DNA from: Clostridia bacterium
GTDB lineage: Bacteria > Bacillota > Clostridia > Oscillospirales > CAG-272
Assembly: GCA_024404475.1 (NCBI GenBank)
Contig: JAKSPV010000006.1
Span: 1 to 24,546 of the forward strand
Reading direction: 5' to 3'
Length of the DNA stretch: 24,546 bases
The position numbers were made by a program, and so were the translations under genes. Shown one piece after another: positions 1-7,402 of the stretch. Positions within the stretch are counted from its first letter, which is position 1; each line of letters opens with the position of its first letter. The notes below the pieces were generated by a model. That model was not told the DNA's origin and did not search any database. It was given only the letters and a program-made list of their open reading frames with translations.

Positions 1-126
1 ATATACAGAATACGAACAAAGATATATGTTTAAAGTTCTGTAAATCCCGGTTTGTCGAGCAAATGAAAAAGTGTACTTTTTGCGTTTTTTACCTTGATTT
101 CGCTACGTTTAGGTAGTCTTTGACAT

Positions 127-159
127 AAAAAAGGAACACCGCACGGTGTTCCCTTTTTT
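127..159. terminator. Symmetrical (bidirectional) terminator
   Basis: An 8-9 bp perfect stem (133-141 with 144-152) is flanked by six A on the left (127-132) and six T on the right (154-159), so it can end transcripts from either side. On the minus strand it is the first terminator downstream of the lipoprotein gene. On the plus strand it would end a gene lying left of the window. A weaker A/T hairpin (66-81) followed by a T run (85-90) lies further left. Nothing else is recognisable in bases 1-126. Confidence 0.8.
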
Positions 160-171
160 ATGCTTATCTGT

Positions 172-290
172 CAGGGTAAAGGCCTGCGACTGCAACTTGC
201 GAGCCGGACGAGCGGCTAAATAAAATGAAGGCGCAAGTGCAGGAGGTTCCGCGAGGCGGAAACTCTGCAGGTGTCGAATCCTGTCGGTCG
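172..290 (+). ncRNA. Candidate structured RNA with tRNA-like T arm (possibly raiA-like)
   Basis: Nested complementary segments suggest a compact fold. The closing helix is CGACTG (187-192) with CGGTCG (285-290). A long helix pairs 193-201 with 232-240 through one bulged A, and holds an inner hairpin AGCCG/CGGCT (202-206 with 213-217). A third helix pairs 243-252 with 256-265 with one mismatch. The last hairpin, GCAGG/CCTGT (267-271 with 280-284), has the loop TGTCGAAT, much like a tRNA T arm. It is followed by TTTT (291-294). The region lacks a credible reading frame. There is no anticodon arm, so it is not a normal tRNA. From memory it resembles the raiA RNA class of Bacillota, but I could not check this. 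The plus strand is preferred because of the T-arm-like sequence. No convincing promoter is visible directly upstream. Confidence 0.45.
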
Positions 291-300
291 TTTTGTACAG

Positions 301-867
301 TTACTTATCCCAATCAAAATAGGAAAAATCATTTCTGACGAAGCCCTCAAAATCCTCATCAGCACGTATTGCCTGGTCACTCGGAGAACAGGAATAGCCG
401 AAAAATCCGATCACGTGACGTTCTTCCGAATAAAACATCATCCAAAACCAGGACGGGAAACGTGATGTTTCCCCCATGTAATAAGCGCTCATATCCCGCA
501 GCAAAAACGTATATCCGGCAAAGCTATAAGATACGTCCGTAACAAAAGGCATTTTTTCTGTCGCAAAGTCCATCGCCTTTTGATAATTTTCCGGTGAATA
601 TGCGAAATAAGCAAATGATTTTTCAAATGTCAGTACGTATTCATCATACCAATAATTTGCCTCTATATAGGGGAATTTTGCGATGAAATCACCCGTTGCA
701 TCGGAAGGAGTATCCTCGGTAGGAAGCAAATACCAATCCACCTCACAACTATTGGAAACGGAATGAAAATTTTCAATTCCTTCGGCATGAAGTGTTGTCC
801 ACGAAGAACAAGATGACAACGAAAGAATGAGAACACAGACAAGCAAAAAACAGATTGCCTTTTTCAT
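301..867 (-). CDS. Hypothetical lipoprotein
   Basis: This 188-residue protein is predicted to be secreted and lipid-anchored. It starts MKKAIC, has a hydrophobic segment (residues 4-18) and a lipobox LSSC with the modified cysteine at residue 20. The mature part is rich in Tyr, Phe and Asp/Glu and contains several short aromatic stretches; I do not recognise a family. The start is supported by an AGGAGGG ribosome binding site four bases before the ATG. A sigma-A-like promoter lies upstream and the bidirectional terminator at 127-159 lies downstream, so it is probably a single-gene transcript that would read through the antisense of the RNA candidate at 172-290. Codon use is more AT-rich than in the neighbouring genes, which suggests a later acquisition or weak constraint. 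The lipoprotein call is firm and the function is unknown. Confidence 0.8.
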   Translation of the reverse strand: MKKAICFLLVCVLILSLSSCSSWTTLHAEGIENFHSVSNSCEVDWYLLPTEDTPSDATGDFIAKFPYIEANYWYDEYVLTFEKSFAYFAYSPENYQKAMDFATEKMPFVTDVSYSFAGYTFLLRDMSAYYMGETSRFPSWFWMMFYSEERHVIGFFGYSCSPSDQAIRADEDFEGFVRNDFSYFDWDK

Positions 868-921
868 GCTTCCCTCCTAATGTGATATGGTATGTTTTGC
901 AATCATGTCCGCTCTTTTTTC

Positions 922-950
922 ATTGTATCACACTCCGTCGTGAATTGCAA
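922..950 (-). promoter_or_regulatory. Sigma-A-like promoter of the lipoprotein gene
   Basis: On the minus strand TTGCAA (945-950) and TACAAT (922-927) are separated by exactly 17 bp. They lie about 55 bases before the lipoprotein ATG. Confidence 0.65.
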
Positions 951-1008
951 TCTACCGCTTTTCCCCCGAAAAAATATTCCTTTTCTTCTTCCCTTTTCCG
1001 GCGGAATA

Positions 1009-1017
1009 TGGTACAAT
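1009..1017 (+). promoter_or_regulatory. Probable extended -10 promoter of cstA-thuA
   Basis: TGGTACAAT gives an extended -10 element (TGN plus TACAAT at 1012-1017). No good -35 is present at the expected distance (TTCCCT at 989-994). The -10 lies 27 bases before the predicted TTG start, so the untranslated leader would be only about 20 bases. Confidence 0.45.
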
Positions 1018-1044
1018 GGCTGAGAAGACAGGGGGGCGCGGCTT

Positions 1045-2481
1045 TTGATTTCATTATGTATCTCTTTCGCCGTATTGATCGTCGGCTATATCGTGTACGG
1101 CCGGTTGACCGAGCGCGTGTTCTCACCCGACGACCGGCAGACGCCTGCGATCGCCGCCGGCGACGGTGTGGACTGCGTGCCGATGAAGCGGTGGAAATCG
1201 TTTCTCGTGCAGCTGCTCAACATCGCCGGAACAGGCCCCATTTTCGGCGCGCTGATGGGTGCGCAATTCGGCCCCGTCGTCTTCATCTGGATCGTCGCCG
1301 GCTCCATTCTCGGCGGCGCCGTTCACGACTACATGACCGGCATGATCTCCAGCCGCAACGGCGGCAAGACCATTTCCGAACTTTCCGGGATCTATCTCGG
1401 CGGCGTCGCCAAGTGGGCGATGCGCGTCTTCTCCGTCGTGCTGCTTCTTCTTGTCGGCACGGCATTCGTCACAAGCCCCGCGGCACTCCTCGCGCAGCTG
1501 ACGCCCGCGGCGCTGACGCCGACATTCTGGATCATCGTCATTCTGTTTTACTACGTTCTGGCGACGCTGCTTCCGATCGACAAGCTGATCGGGCGGCTCT
1601 ACCCCGTTTTCGGCATCATTCTGATCGTCATGGCAGCCGGTATCTTCGGGTGTATTCTCTTTTCCGACAACTATACCGTGCCGGAGCTGACGCTGCAAAA
1701 TCTTCATCCGGACGGGCAGCCCGTCTGGCCGTATATGTGTGTGACCGTCGCGTGCGGCGCGATCTCCGGCTTCCACGCCACGCAATCGCCGCTGATCGCG
1801 AAGTGCATCACGACCGAAAAGGACGGCCGCTCCGTTTTCTACGGGGCGATGATCGCCGAGGCAGTCATCGCGCTCGTGTGGGCCGCCGCCGGCGTTGCTT
1901 TCTACGGCACGACCGAAGCGCTTCAAACGGCGCTCGCTGATCTCGGTCAGTCCGGCGTCGTGTACGATATCTCGTTCGGGCTCATGGGCAAGATCGGCGG
2001 CATCCTCGCCGTCGTCGGCGTCGTTATCTGTCCGATCTCTTCCGGCGACACGGCGTTCCGCGGCGCGCGGATCGTGCTTTCCGAATGTTTTCACATCCCG
2101 CAGAAAAAGCTGAAAAGCCGGCTGCTCGTCACGCTGCCGCTGCTCGTCATCGGCGCGGTACTCACGCAGATCGACTTCGACGTGCTCTGGCGCTACTTCT
2201 CGTGGAGCAACCAGACGCTCGCGATGATCGCCCTTTGGGTGAGCACGTCGTATCTCATCCGGCACGGGAAAAACCGTTTCGGCTCGCTTCTGACGGCGAT
2301 CCCCGCCTACTTCATGTCTGCCGTCAGCATGACGTACATTCTGATGGCACCCGAGGGTTTCGGGCTGTCCACCGAGATCGCTTATCCGGTCGGTATGCTG
2401 CTCGCGGCGGTTCTTCTGGCCGCCTATCTTGTCTGCCTCATGCGAAAGCGCGGCAGCGGACAGGCGCCCGTATCCATTTGA
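1045..2481 (+). CDS. cstA: CstA-family carbon starvation protein (pyruvate/peptide transporter)
   Basis: A 478-residue polytopic membrane protein of the CstA family, whose studied members import pyruvate and were first linked to peptide use during carbon starvation. The family signature is clear: an N-terminal segment ending VGYIVYG, then GDGVDCVPM, LLNIAGTGPIFGALMGAQFGP, a GGAVHDYMTGM motif and further hydrophobic helices to the C-terminus. It is shorter than the roughly 700-residue E. coli CstA but similar to the compact form found in Bacillota. The start is TTG, chosen because a G-rich ribosome binding site (AGGGGGG, ending 1036) sits eight bases upstream and the first helix begins at once. 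The next gene starts 31 bases after the stop, so the two probably form an operon. The substrate is inferred from the family only. Confidence 0.9.
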   Translation: MISLCISFAVLIVGYIVYGRLTERVFSPDDRQTPAIAAGDGVDCVPMKRWKSFLVQLLNIAGTGPIFGALMGAQFGPVVFIWIVAGSILGGAVHDYMTGMISSRNGGKTISELSGIYLGGVAKWAMRVFSVVLLLLVGTAFVTSPAALLAQLTPAALTPTFWIIVILFYYVLATLLPIDKLIGRLYPVFGIILIVMAAGIFGCILFSDNYTVPELTLQNLHPDGQPVWPYMCVTVACGAISGFHATQSPLIAKCITTEKDGRSVFYGAMIAEAVIALVWAAAGVAFYGTTEALQTALADLGQSGVVYDISFGLMGKIGGILAVVGVVICPISSGDTAFRGARIVLSECFHIPQKKLKSRLLVTLPLLVIGAVLTQIDFDVLWRYFSWSNQTLAMIALWVSTSYLIRHGKNRFGSLLTAIPAYFMSAVSMTYILMAPEGFGLSTEIAYPVGMLLAAVLLAAYLVCLMRKRGSGQAPVSI

Positions 2482-2512
2482 TAACATTTACTGCATCAGC
2501 AGGAGGTTTATT

Positions 2513-3232
<720 letters not shown>

Positions 3233-3236
3233 ATAC

Positions 3237-3278
3237 AAAAAGCCGGCTGAACTTCCGTTCAGCCGGCCTTCTTTTTTT
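3237..3278. terminator. Bidirectional terminator between converging genes
   Basis: A perfect 11 bp stem (3242-3252 with 3257-3267) with a TTCC loop is followed by a T-rich tract to 3278 on the plus strand and by five T on the minus strand (A run 3237-3241). It ends the cstA-thuA transcript and probably also the leftward ABC transporter transcript, whose stop codon starts at 3277. Confidence 0.9.
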
Positions 3279-5010
3279 AATCTTTGAGCGTCGGTTCGAT
3301 CTGCATCGAGGTCTTCCAGAGTCCGGCGTAGACGCCGTCGTTTTCCAGCAGTTCGTCGTGCGTGCCGCGCTCGACGATGCCCTCGCGGGAGACGACGATG
3401 ATCTCATCCGCGTTCTTGACGGTGGTCAGGCGGTGCGCCACGACGATTGTCGTTCTGCCGACGGAAAGCTCACTGAGCGACTTCTGGATCATCTGCTCGG
3501 TAACGTTATCGAGTGCCGAGGTCGCCTCGTCAAGGATCAGGATCGGCGGGTTTTTGAGGAACACGCGCGCGATCGAGATGCGCTGCTTCTGACCGCCGGA
3601 GAGCTTGACGCCGCGCTCGCCTACGACGGTGTCGTAGCCGTCCGGGAGCGACATGACGTACTCATGGATATTCGCGCGGCGCGCCGCTTCTTCGACCTGC
3701 TCGCGCGTCACGTTCGGGATGCCGTAGGCGATATTTTCATAGACAGAGGCGTTGAAAAGGAAGACGTCCTGCGCGACGATGCCGACCTTACTGCGGAGCG
3801 ATTCCATCGTGACGTCGCGGATATCGGTGCCGTCGATCGTGATGCTGCCCTCTTCGAGCGGGTAGAACCGCGGGATCAGGTGGCAGATCGTCGTCTTGCC
3901 GCCGCCGGACTCGCCGACAAGCGCCAGCGTACGCCCTGCCGCGACCTTGAACGAAAGACCGCTGAGGATCTGCCGTCCTTCGTCGGAATAGCGGAACGAG
4001 ACATTATTGAACTCGATCTCGCCGCGGACGTTTTCAAGAACAGCGGCGTCGGGCTTATCCGTCTCGGGCTTTTCGTCGATGATATCGGTGAAGCGCTTGA
4101 AACCGGTCATGCCGTTCTGGTACTGCTCGATGAAACCGACGAGACGGCGGACGGGGTTCATGAACATATTGATGTAAAGGAGGAACGCGGTGAATTCCGG
4201 CACGTCGATCTTGCCGTAGTAACAGAAGAGGCCGCCGGCAACGTAGAGGACGAGCTGCAAGAGGTCACCGAAGAACGTGTTGCCGGAGGAGAACTCGCCC
4301 ATCGCCTGCATGGCGTGGGCGCGCGCCTTGACGAAGCGGGCGTTGCCTTCGGCGAAGTGTTCGTTTTCAAACGCGCGGCTGGTGTACGCTTTCGAAACGC
4401 GGATACCGGAAATGCTGTTTTCGAGTCCTGCGTTGACCTCGGCAATCTCGGCACGGGATTCTGCGAAAGAATCGCGCATCTTGATGCGCTTCGTCGCGGA
4501 GAACAGCACCATGATCGGCATGAAGGCCGCCACGATCAGGGCGAGCGGCCAGTAGATCGCAAGCATGAAGCCGAGAGAGCCGATGAAGAGGATCACGGAA
4601 ATGAGGAGATCTTCGGGGCCGTGGTGCGCAAGCTCGGAGATATCCTGAAGATCGGAGATCATGCGCGACATGAGGGAGCCGGTCTTGTTGTTATCGAAGA
4701 ACGTCAGGGGGAGCTTCTGCAGATGATCGAACATATCCCGGCGCATATCCGCCTGCATCCGGATACCGACCATATGACCCTGGTACTGGACGAAATAGTT
4801 GAGTCCCATTTTGATGAGATACACGACCAGAAGAACTGCCGCCCAGATGAGAAGCAAGCGCAGATTGCGGTTCGGGATGTAATCCGCGAGCATATTCTGC
4901 GTGATCTTCGGGAAGAAAAGGTCTGCCGCCGCAAGAAGCACCGCCGCCACAAGGTCAGCGATGAAAAGCTTCATGTGCGGTTTATAGTAGGAAATAAACC
5001 GTTTCAGCAT
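3277..5010 (-). CDS. ABC exporter, fused membrane and ATPase domains
   Basis: A 577-residue half-transporter of the MsbA/LmrA/BmrA type, expected to work as a dimer in the cytoplasmic membrane and export a lipid, drug or peptide. The N-terminal type I exporter membrane domain (about residues 10-305) has several hydrophobic helices. The ATPase domain has Walker A GESGGGKT (366-373), the Q-loop IVAQD (411-415), signature LSGGQ (470-474), Walker B ILILDE (490-495) and the H-loop histidine (526). All catalytic motifs are intact. An AGAGGT ribosome binding site lies eight bases before the ATG. It is downstream of ftsZ, separated by two hairpins and without an obvious promoter of its own, so it may depend on readthrough. 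The substrate cannot be told from sequence; a link to cell envelope lipids is suggested only by position. Confidence 0.92.
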   Translation of the reverse strand: MLKRFISYYKPHMKLFIADLVAAVLLAAADLFFPKITQNMLADYIPNRNLRLLLIWAAVLLVVYLIKMGLNYFVQYQGHMVGIRMQADMRRDMFDHLQKLPLTFFDNNKTGSLMSRMISDLQDISELAHHGPEDLLISVILFIGSLGFMLAIYWPLALIVAAFMPIMVLFSATKRIKMRDSFAESRAEIAEVNAGLENSISGIRVSKAYTSRAFENEHFAEGNARFVKARAHAMQAMGEFSSGNTFFGDLLQLVLYVAGGLFCYYGKIDVPEFTAFLLYINMFMNPVRRLVGFIEQYQNGMTGFKRFTDIIDEKPETDKPDAAVLENVRGEIEFNNVSFRYSDEGRQILSGLSFKVAAGRTLALVGESGGGKTTICHLIPRFYPLEEGSITIDGTDIRDVTMESLRSKVGIVAQDVFLFNASVYENIAYGIPNVTREQVEEAARRANIHEYVMSLPDGYDTVVGERGVKLSGGQKQRISIARVFLKNPPILILDEATSALDNVTEQMIQKSLSELSVGRTTIVVAHRLTTVKNADEIIVVSREGIVERGTHDELLENDGVYAGLWKTSMQIEPTLKD

Positions 5011-5036
5011 GAGTAACCTCTAAAAAGCAAAATAAG

Positions 5037-5081
5037 CGGGCGCTGCCGCCCGTAAAATGGGGGAAGCGTTTCGCTTCCCCC
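5037..5081 (-). terminator. Tandem hairpins after ftsZ
   Basis: Leftward from ftsZ the first hairpin is a perfect 10 bp stem (5059-5068 with 5072-5081) followed by ATTTTA. The second is a 6 bp CGGGCG/CGCCCG stem (5037-5042 with 5047-5052) followed by a T-rich stretch TTATTTTGCTTTTTAG. Together they probably end or attenuate the ftsZ transcript before the ABC exporter. Confidence 0.65.
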
Positions 5082-5105
5082 GTTTTTCATTCATCAAAAT
5101 GTCAA

Positions 5106-6329
5106 TCAGTATCTGTTGGTACCGAAACCGCCAAAGCTGCCGAACGTATCGCCGTAGGGATTGCCGTCGGAAGAGTAACTGCCCTGATTCTCGTCGTCCG
5201 CATTCTTGTTGCGGCCCTTCTTCAGAATGGAGATGAGGTCATCGAACTCGTCGTCCTGTTCCTCAGTCTCTTCGTCAGCAGGCTTTTCCGAAGCAGGAGC
5301 AGCTGCCTTCTTGGCAGGTGCCGGAGCGGCAGTGTTCTGCTCTTCGCGCTTTGCGAAGTCGCCCTTCTCGTTCTTGTTCTCGAAGCCGGTGGCGATGATC
5401 GTGATCTTCATCGCGTCTTCCATATCCGGATCGAAGGAAACGCCCCAAATCACCTTTGCGTCGGGATGTGCTTCCTCGGAGATCATCTGCGATGCCTGGT
5501 CGATATCGTCGAGCGTGATATCGGGCGAAGCGGTGATGTTCATCAGGATGCCGTGCGCGCCGGAGATCGAGGTTTCGAGCAGCGGGCTGGAGATCGCGGC
5601 CTTAGCAGCGAGTTCTGCCTTGTCCTTGCCGGAGGCGGAGCCGACGCCCATATGTGCGTAACCGGCGTCCTTCATGACGGAGGTCACGTCGGCGAAGTCG
5701 AGGTTGATGTAACCCGGGACGTTGATCAGGTCGGAAATGCTCTGCACGCCGTGGCTGAGAACGTCGTCGGAAATCTGGAACGCATTGAGGAGCGTGATCT
5801 TCTCTTCGGAGACCTGCTTCAGGCGTTCGTTCGGGATGATCACGAGGGAGTCGACGTAATCACGGAGTTCCGCGATACCGGCGTCCGCCTGATCCATTCT
5901 CTTCTTGCCTTCGAAAAGGAACGGCTTCGTCACAACAGCGACCGTGAGAATGCCCATTTCGCGTGCCACGCGAGCCACAACTGGAGCCGCGCCGGTACCG
6001 GTGCCGCCGCCCATGCCGGTGGTCACGAAGACCATATCCGCGCCGCTGAGCGCGTTCTTGATCTCGTCGATGCTTTCTTCAGCCGCACGTCTGCCGATGT
6101 CGGGGTTAGAGCCGGCGCCGTGACCTTTGGTGATCTTCTCGCCGACGGGGATCTTGTGCGTTGCGTTGGAATGGAGAAGCGCCTGCTTGTCCGTATTGAC
6201 GGCGATGAAATCAACGCCGCGGACGTTCGTGACGATCATGCGGTTAACTGCGTTATTGCCGCCGCCGCCCACGCCGACTACCTTAATATTGACGCCACTC
6301 TCAAAGCTGTCATCAAATTCGAAACCCAT
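5106..6329 (-). CDS. ftsZ: Cell division protein FtsZ
   Basis: The tubulin-like GTPase that polymerises into the Z-ring at the division site. The 407-residue product has the GTP-binding GVGGGGNNAVNRM segment (19-31), tubulin signature GGGTGTGAAPVVA (107-119) and the T7-loop NLDFADV (209-215). After about residue 318 comes a linker of about 40 residues rich in Ala, Pro, Lys and Glu. A likely C-terminal conserved peptide follows (EFDDLISILKKGR, 361-373), but the protein continues for some 34 residues into a Gly/Tyr/Phe/Asn-rich tail ending FGTNRY, which is unusual. The start at 6329 is chosen because GGAGG lies ten bases upstream; a longer frame would add 12 residues that begin before this site. 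ftsZ is the last division gene of the cluster, has its own predicted promoter, and no ftsA precedes it. Confidence 0.97.
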   Translation of the reverse strand: MGFEFDDSFESGVNIKVVGVGGGGNNAVNRMIVTNVRGVDFIAVNTDKQALLHSNATHKIPVGEKITKGHGAGSNPDIGRRAAEESIDEIKNALSGADMVFVTTGMGGGTGTGAAPVVARVAREMGILTVAVVTKPFLFEGKKRMDQADAGIAELRDYVDSLVIIPNERLKQVSEEKITLLNAFQISDDVLSHGVQSISDLINVPGYINLDFADVTSVMKDAGYAHMGVGSASGKDKAELAAKAAISSPLLETSISGAHGILMNITASPDITLDDIDQASQMISEEAHPDAKVIWGVSFDPDMEDAMKITIIATGFENKNEKGDFAKREEQNTAAPAPAKKAAAPASEKPADEETEEQDDEFDDLISILKKGRNKNADDENQGSYSSDGNPYGDTFGSFGGFGTNRY

Positions 6330-6428
6330 GTTTTCTTTTCCTCCGTTTTCCGGAATTATTTTCATTTTTCTTGGAATTACACAATTTTGTCATCTGTCAA
6401 GAATGACGGATGTCTACGACTGTATACT

Positions 6429-6457
6429 AATATACTATAAAAATCTGCACTTTGCAA
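6429..6457 (-). promoter_or_regulatory. Promoter of ftsZ inside an inverted repeat
   Basis: On the minus strand TTGCAA (6452-6457) and TATATT (6429-6434) are 17 bp apart, in the AT-rich 239-base gap between ftsQ and ftsZ. A perfect 9 bp inverted repeat (6439-6447 with 6469-6477) surrounds the -35 element and overlaps the spacer, so it could act as an operator or as a weak hairpin. This would let ftsZ be expressed independently of the upstream cluster. No strong terminator for ftsQ is seen in the gap. Confidence 0.6.
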
Positions 6458-6568
6458 GATGATTTTCACAGATTTTTTCGTATTTCCATTGAAAATGGAC
6501 ACAATTTTGCCAAAAATATTGTTTAGGCATTTGCAGAATATGGTATCCTTAATTTCCGGAACGGTTTT

Positions 6569-7369
6569 TCAGTCGAGACTGATTTGATTGTCAACAATAA
6601 CGGAAGTCTCCGAAGTGTTGGCCAGGTCGAGTTTCGCGCGCGTCTGGTTGTCGAAAAGCTTGTCCCGGAGGACGGCTTCCGCGATGCGGAGTTTCAGCGC
6701 GCAGTCGGTGACGGGACCGAATTCGAGCCGGTACAGCCCGTCGGCGATCATGACGAGCGCCGTTTTGTCTTCGAGATCGACGCGGTCGAGCCGGGTGAAC
6801 ATCGAAGAAGCACGGACGTCTTCAAGCACATCGTAGACGTAAGAGACGCTCTGCTCCGCCGCAAACTCGATCGGCGTGCCGGCGACGGCTACGGCGATTT
6901 CCGGCAGGCGGAGGCAAAGCAGTCCGCGGAATTCCGCTTCGAGCGGATCGAGCCGTTCGAGCAGGCGGAGCTCGGCGGAAAGCGCCCATGTCTCACCCAT
7001 AAGTTCGGTGTAGAAAACGGCGGTATCTTCGGTGACGGTGATCATGATGGTGTCCGGCACGGTACGCGTCATTTCGATTGACTTCACGTACGGGCAGGCG
7101 AGGCGCATCCGCGCCTCGACGTCACGGGAGCTGAATGAATAGAGATGCACGCCGTCCGGAATGGCGGCGGCCTCGACGAGTTCCTCTGCGGAGTAGTGCG
7201 CGCTCGGTGACGCCTCGACAACGGCCACCCGGAAAACGAACCAGTAGACAGCGACCGCCGCGGCGATGAGAAGAAAGATGACCAGGAGGAACACCCATGC
7301 CGGCCAGCGCTTCTTCCGGGGCTGTTCTTCGCTGTCTTCCCCGGTGTAATAGGTCTCACGCTCGTCCAT
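6569..7369 (-). CDS. ftsQ: Cell division protein FtsQ/DivIB
   Basis: A bitopic divisome protein that joins FtsL and DivIC/FtsB outside the membrane and controls septal synthesis. The 266 residues comprise a short charged cytoplasmic part (1-22), one membrane helix (about 23-46), a POTRA-like domain (about 47-115, containing YSAEELVEAAAI, PYVKSIEMTRTVPDTIMITVTE) and the FtsQ-type beta domain to the C-terminus. The length and order fit the family, and its place between murG and ftsZ supports the name although sequence conservation is low in this family. AGGAGG-like bases (AAAGGAGG) precede the ATG with a seven-base gap. It starts 33 bases after the murG stop. It may be called divIB in Bacillota. 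Confidence 0.88.
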   Translation of the reverse strand: MDERETYYTGEDSEEQPRKKRWPAWVFLLVIFLLIAAAVAVYWFVFRVAVVEASPSAHYSAEELVEAAAIPDGVHLYSFSSRDVEARMRLACPYVKSIEMTRTVPDTIMITVTEDTAVFYTELMGETWALSAELRLLERLDPLEAEFRGLLCLRLPEIAVAVAGTPIEFAAEQSVSYVYDVLEDVRASSMFTRLDRVDLEDKTALVMIADGLYRLEFGPVTDCALKLRIAEAVLRDKLFDNQTRAKLDLANTSETSVIVDNQISLD

Positions 7370-7402
7370 CGGCGGCCTCCTTTCCCTTTTCTGTCCTGTT
7401 TT

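Noticed and set aside
187..290. A tRNA gene
   Set aside because: Only the T-arm-like hairpin matches. The loop is 8 bases, there is no anticodon arm, and the 3' end lacks a normal acceptor stem of 7 bp and CCA.
271..465. A small plus-strand peptide of 64 residues
   Set aside because: It starts in the RNA candidate and continues antisense to the lipoprotein gene; no ribosome binding site is at the right distance.
855..1940. A 361-codon Arg-rich frame overlapping cstA
   Set aside because: It runs in another frame of cstA. The arginine-rich low-complexity product and the lack of a ribosome binding site mark it as a shadow.
1123..2487. A 454-codon antisense frame over cstA
   Set aside because: It is the complement of a clear membrane protein gene, is rich in Asp/Arg/Glu, and has no domain or start signal.
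5080..5105. A promoter for the ABC exporter from TTGACA after the ftsZ stop
   Set aside because: The -35 box is perfect, but no -10 element lies 16-18 bp downstream; the expected place is occupied by the G-rich stem of the first hairpin.
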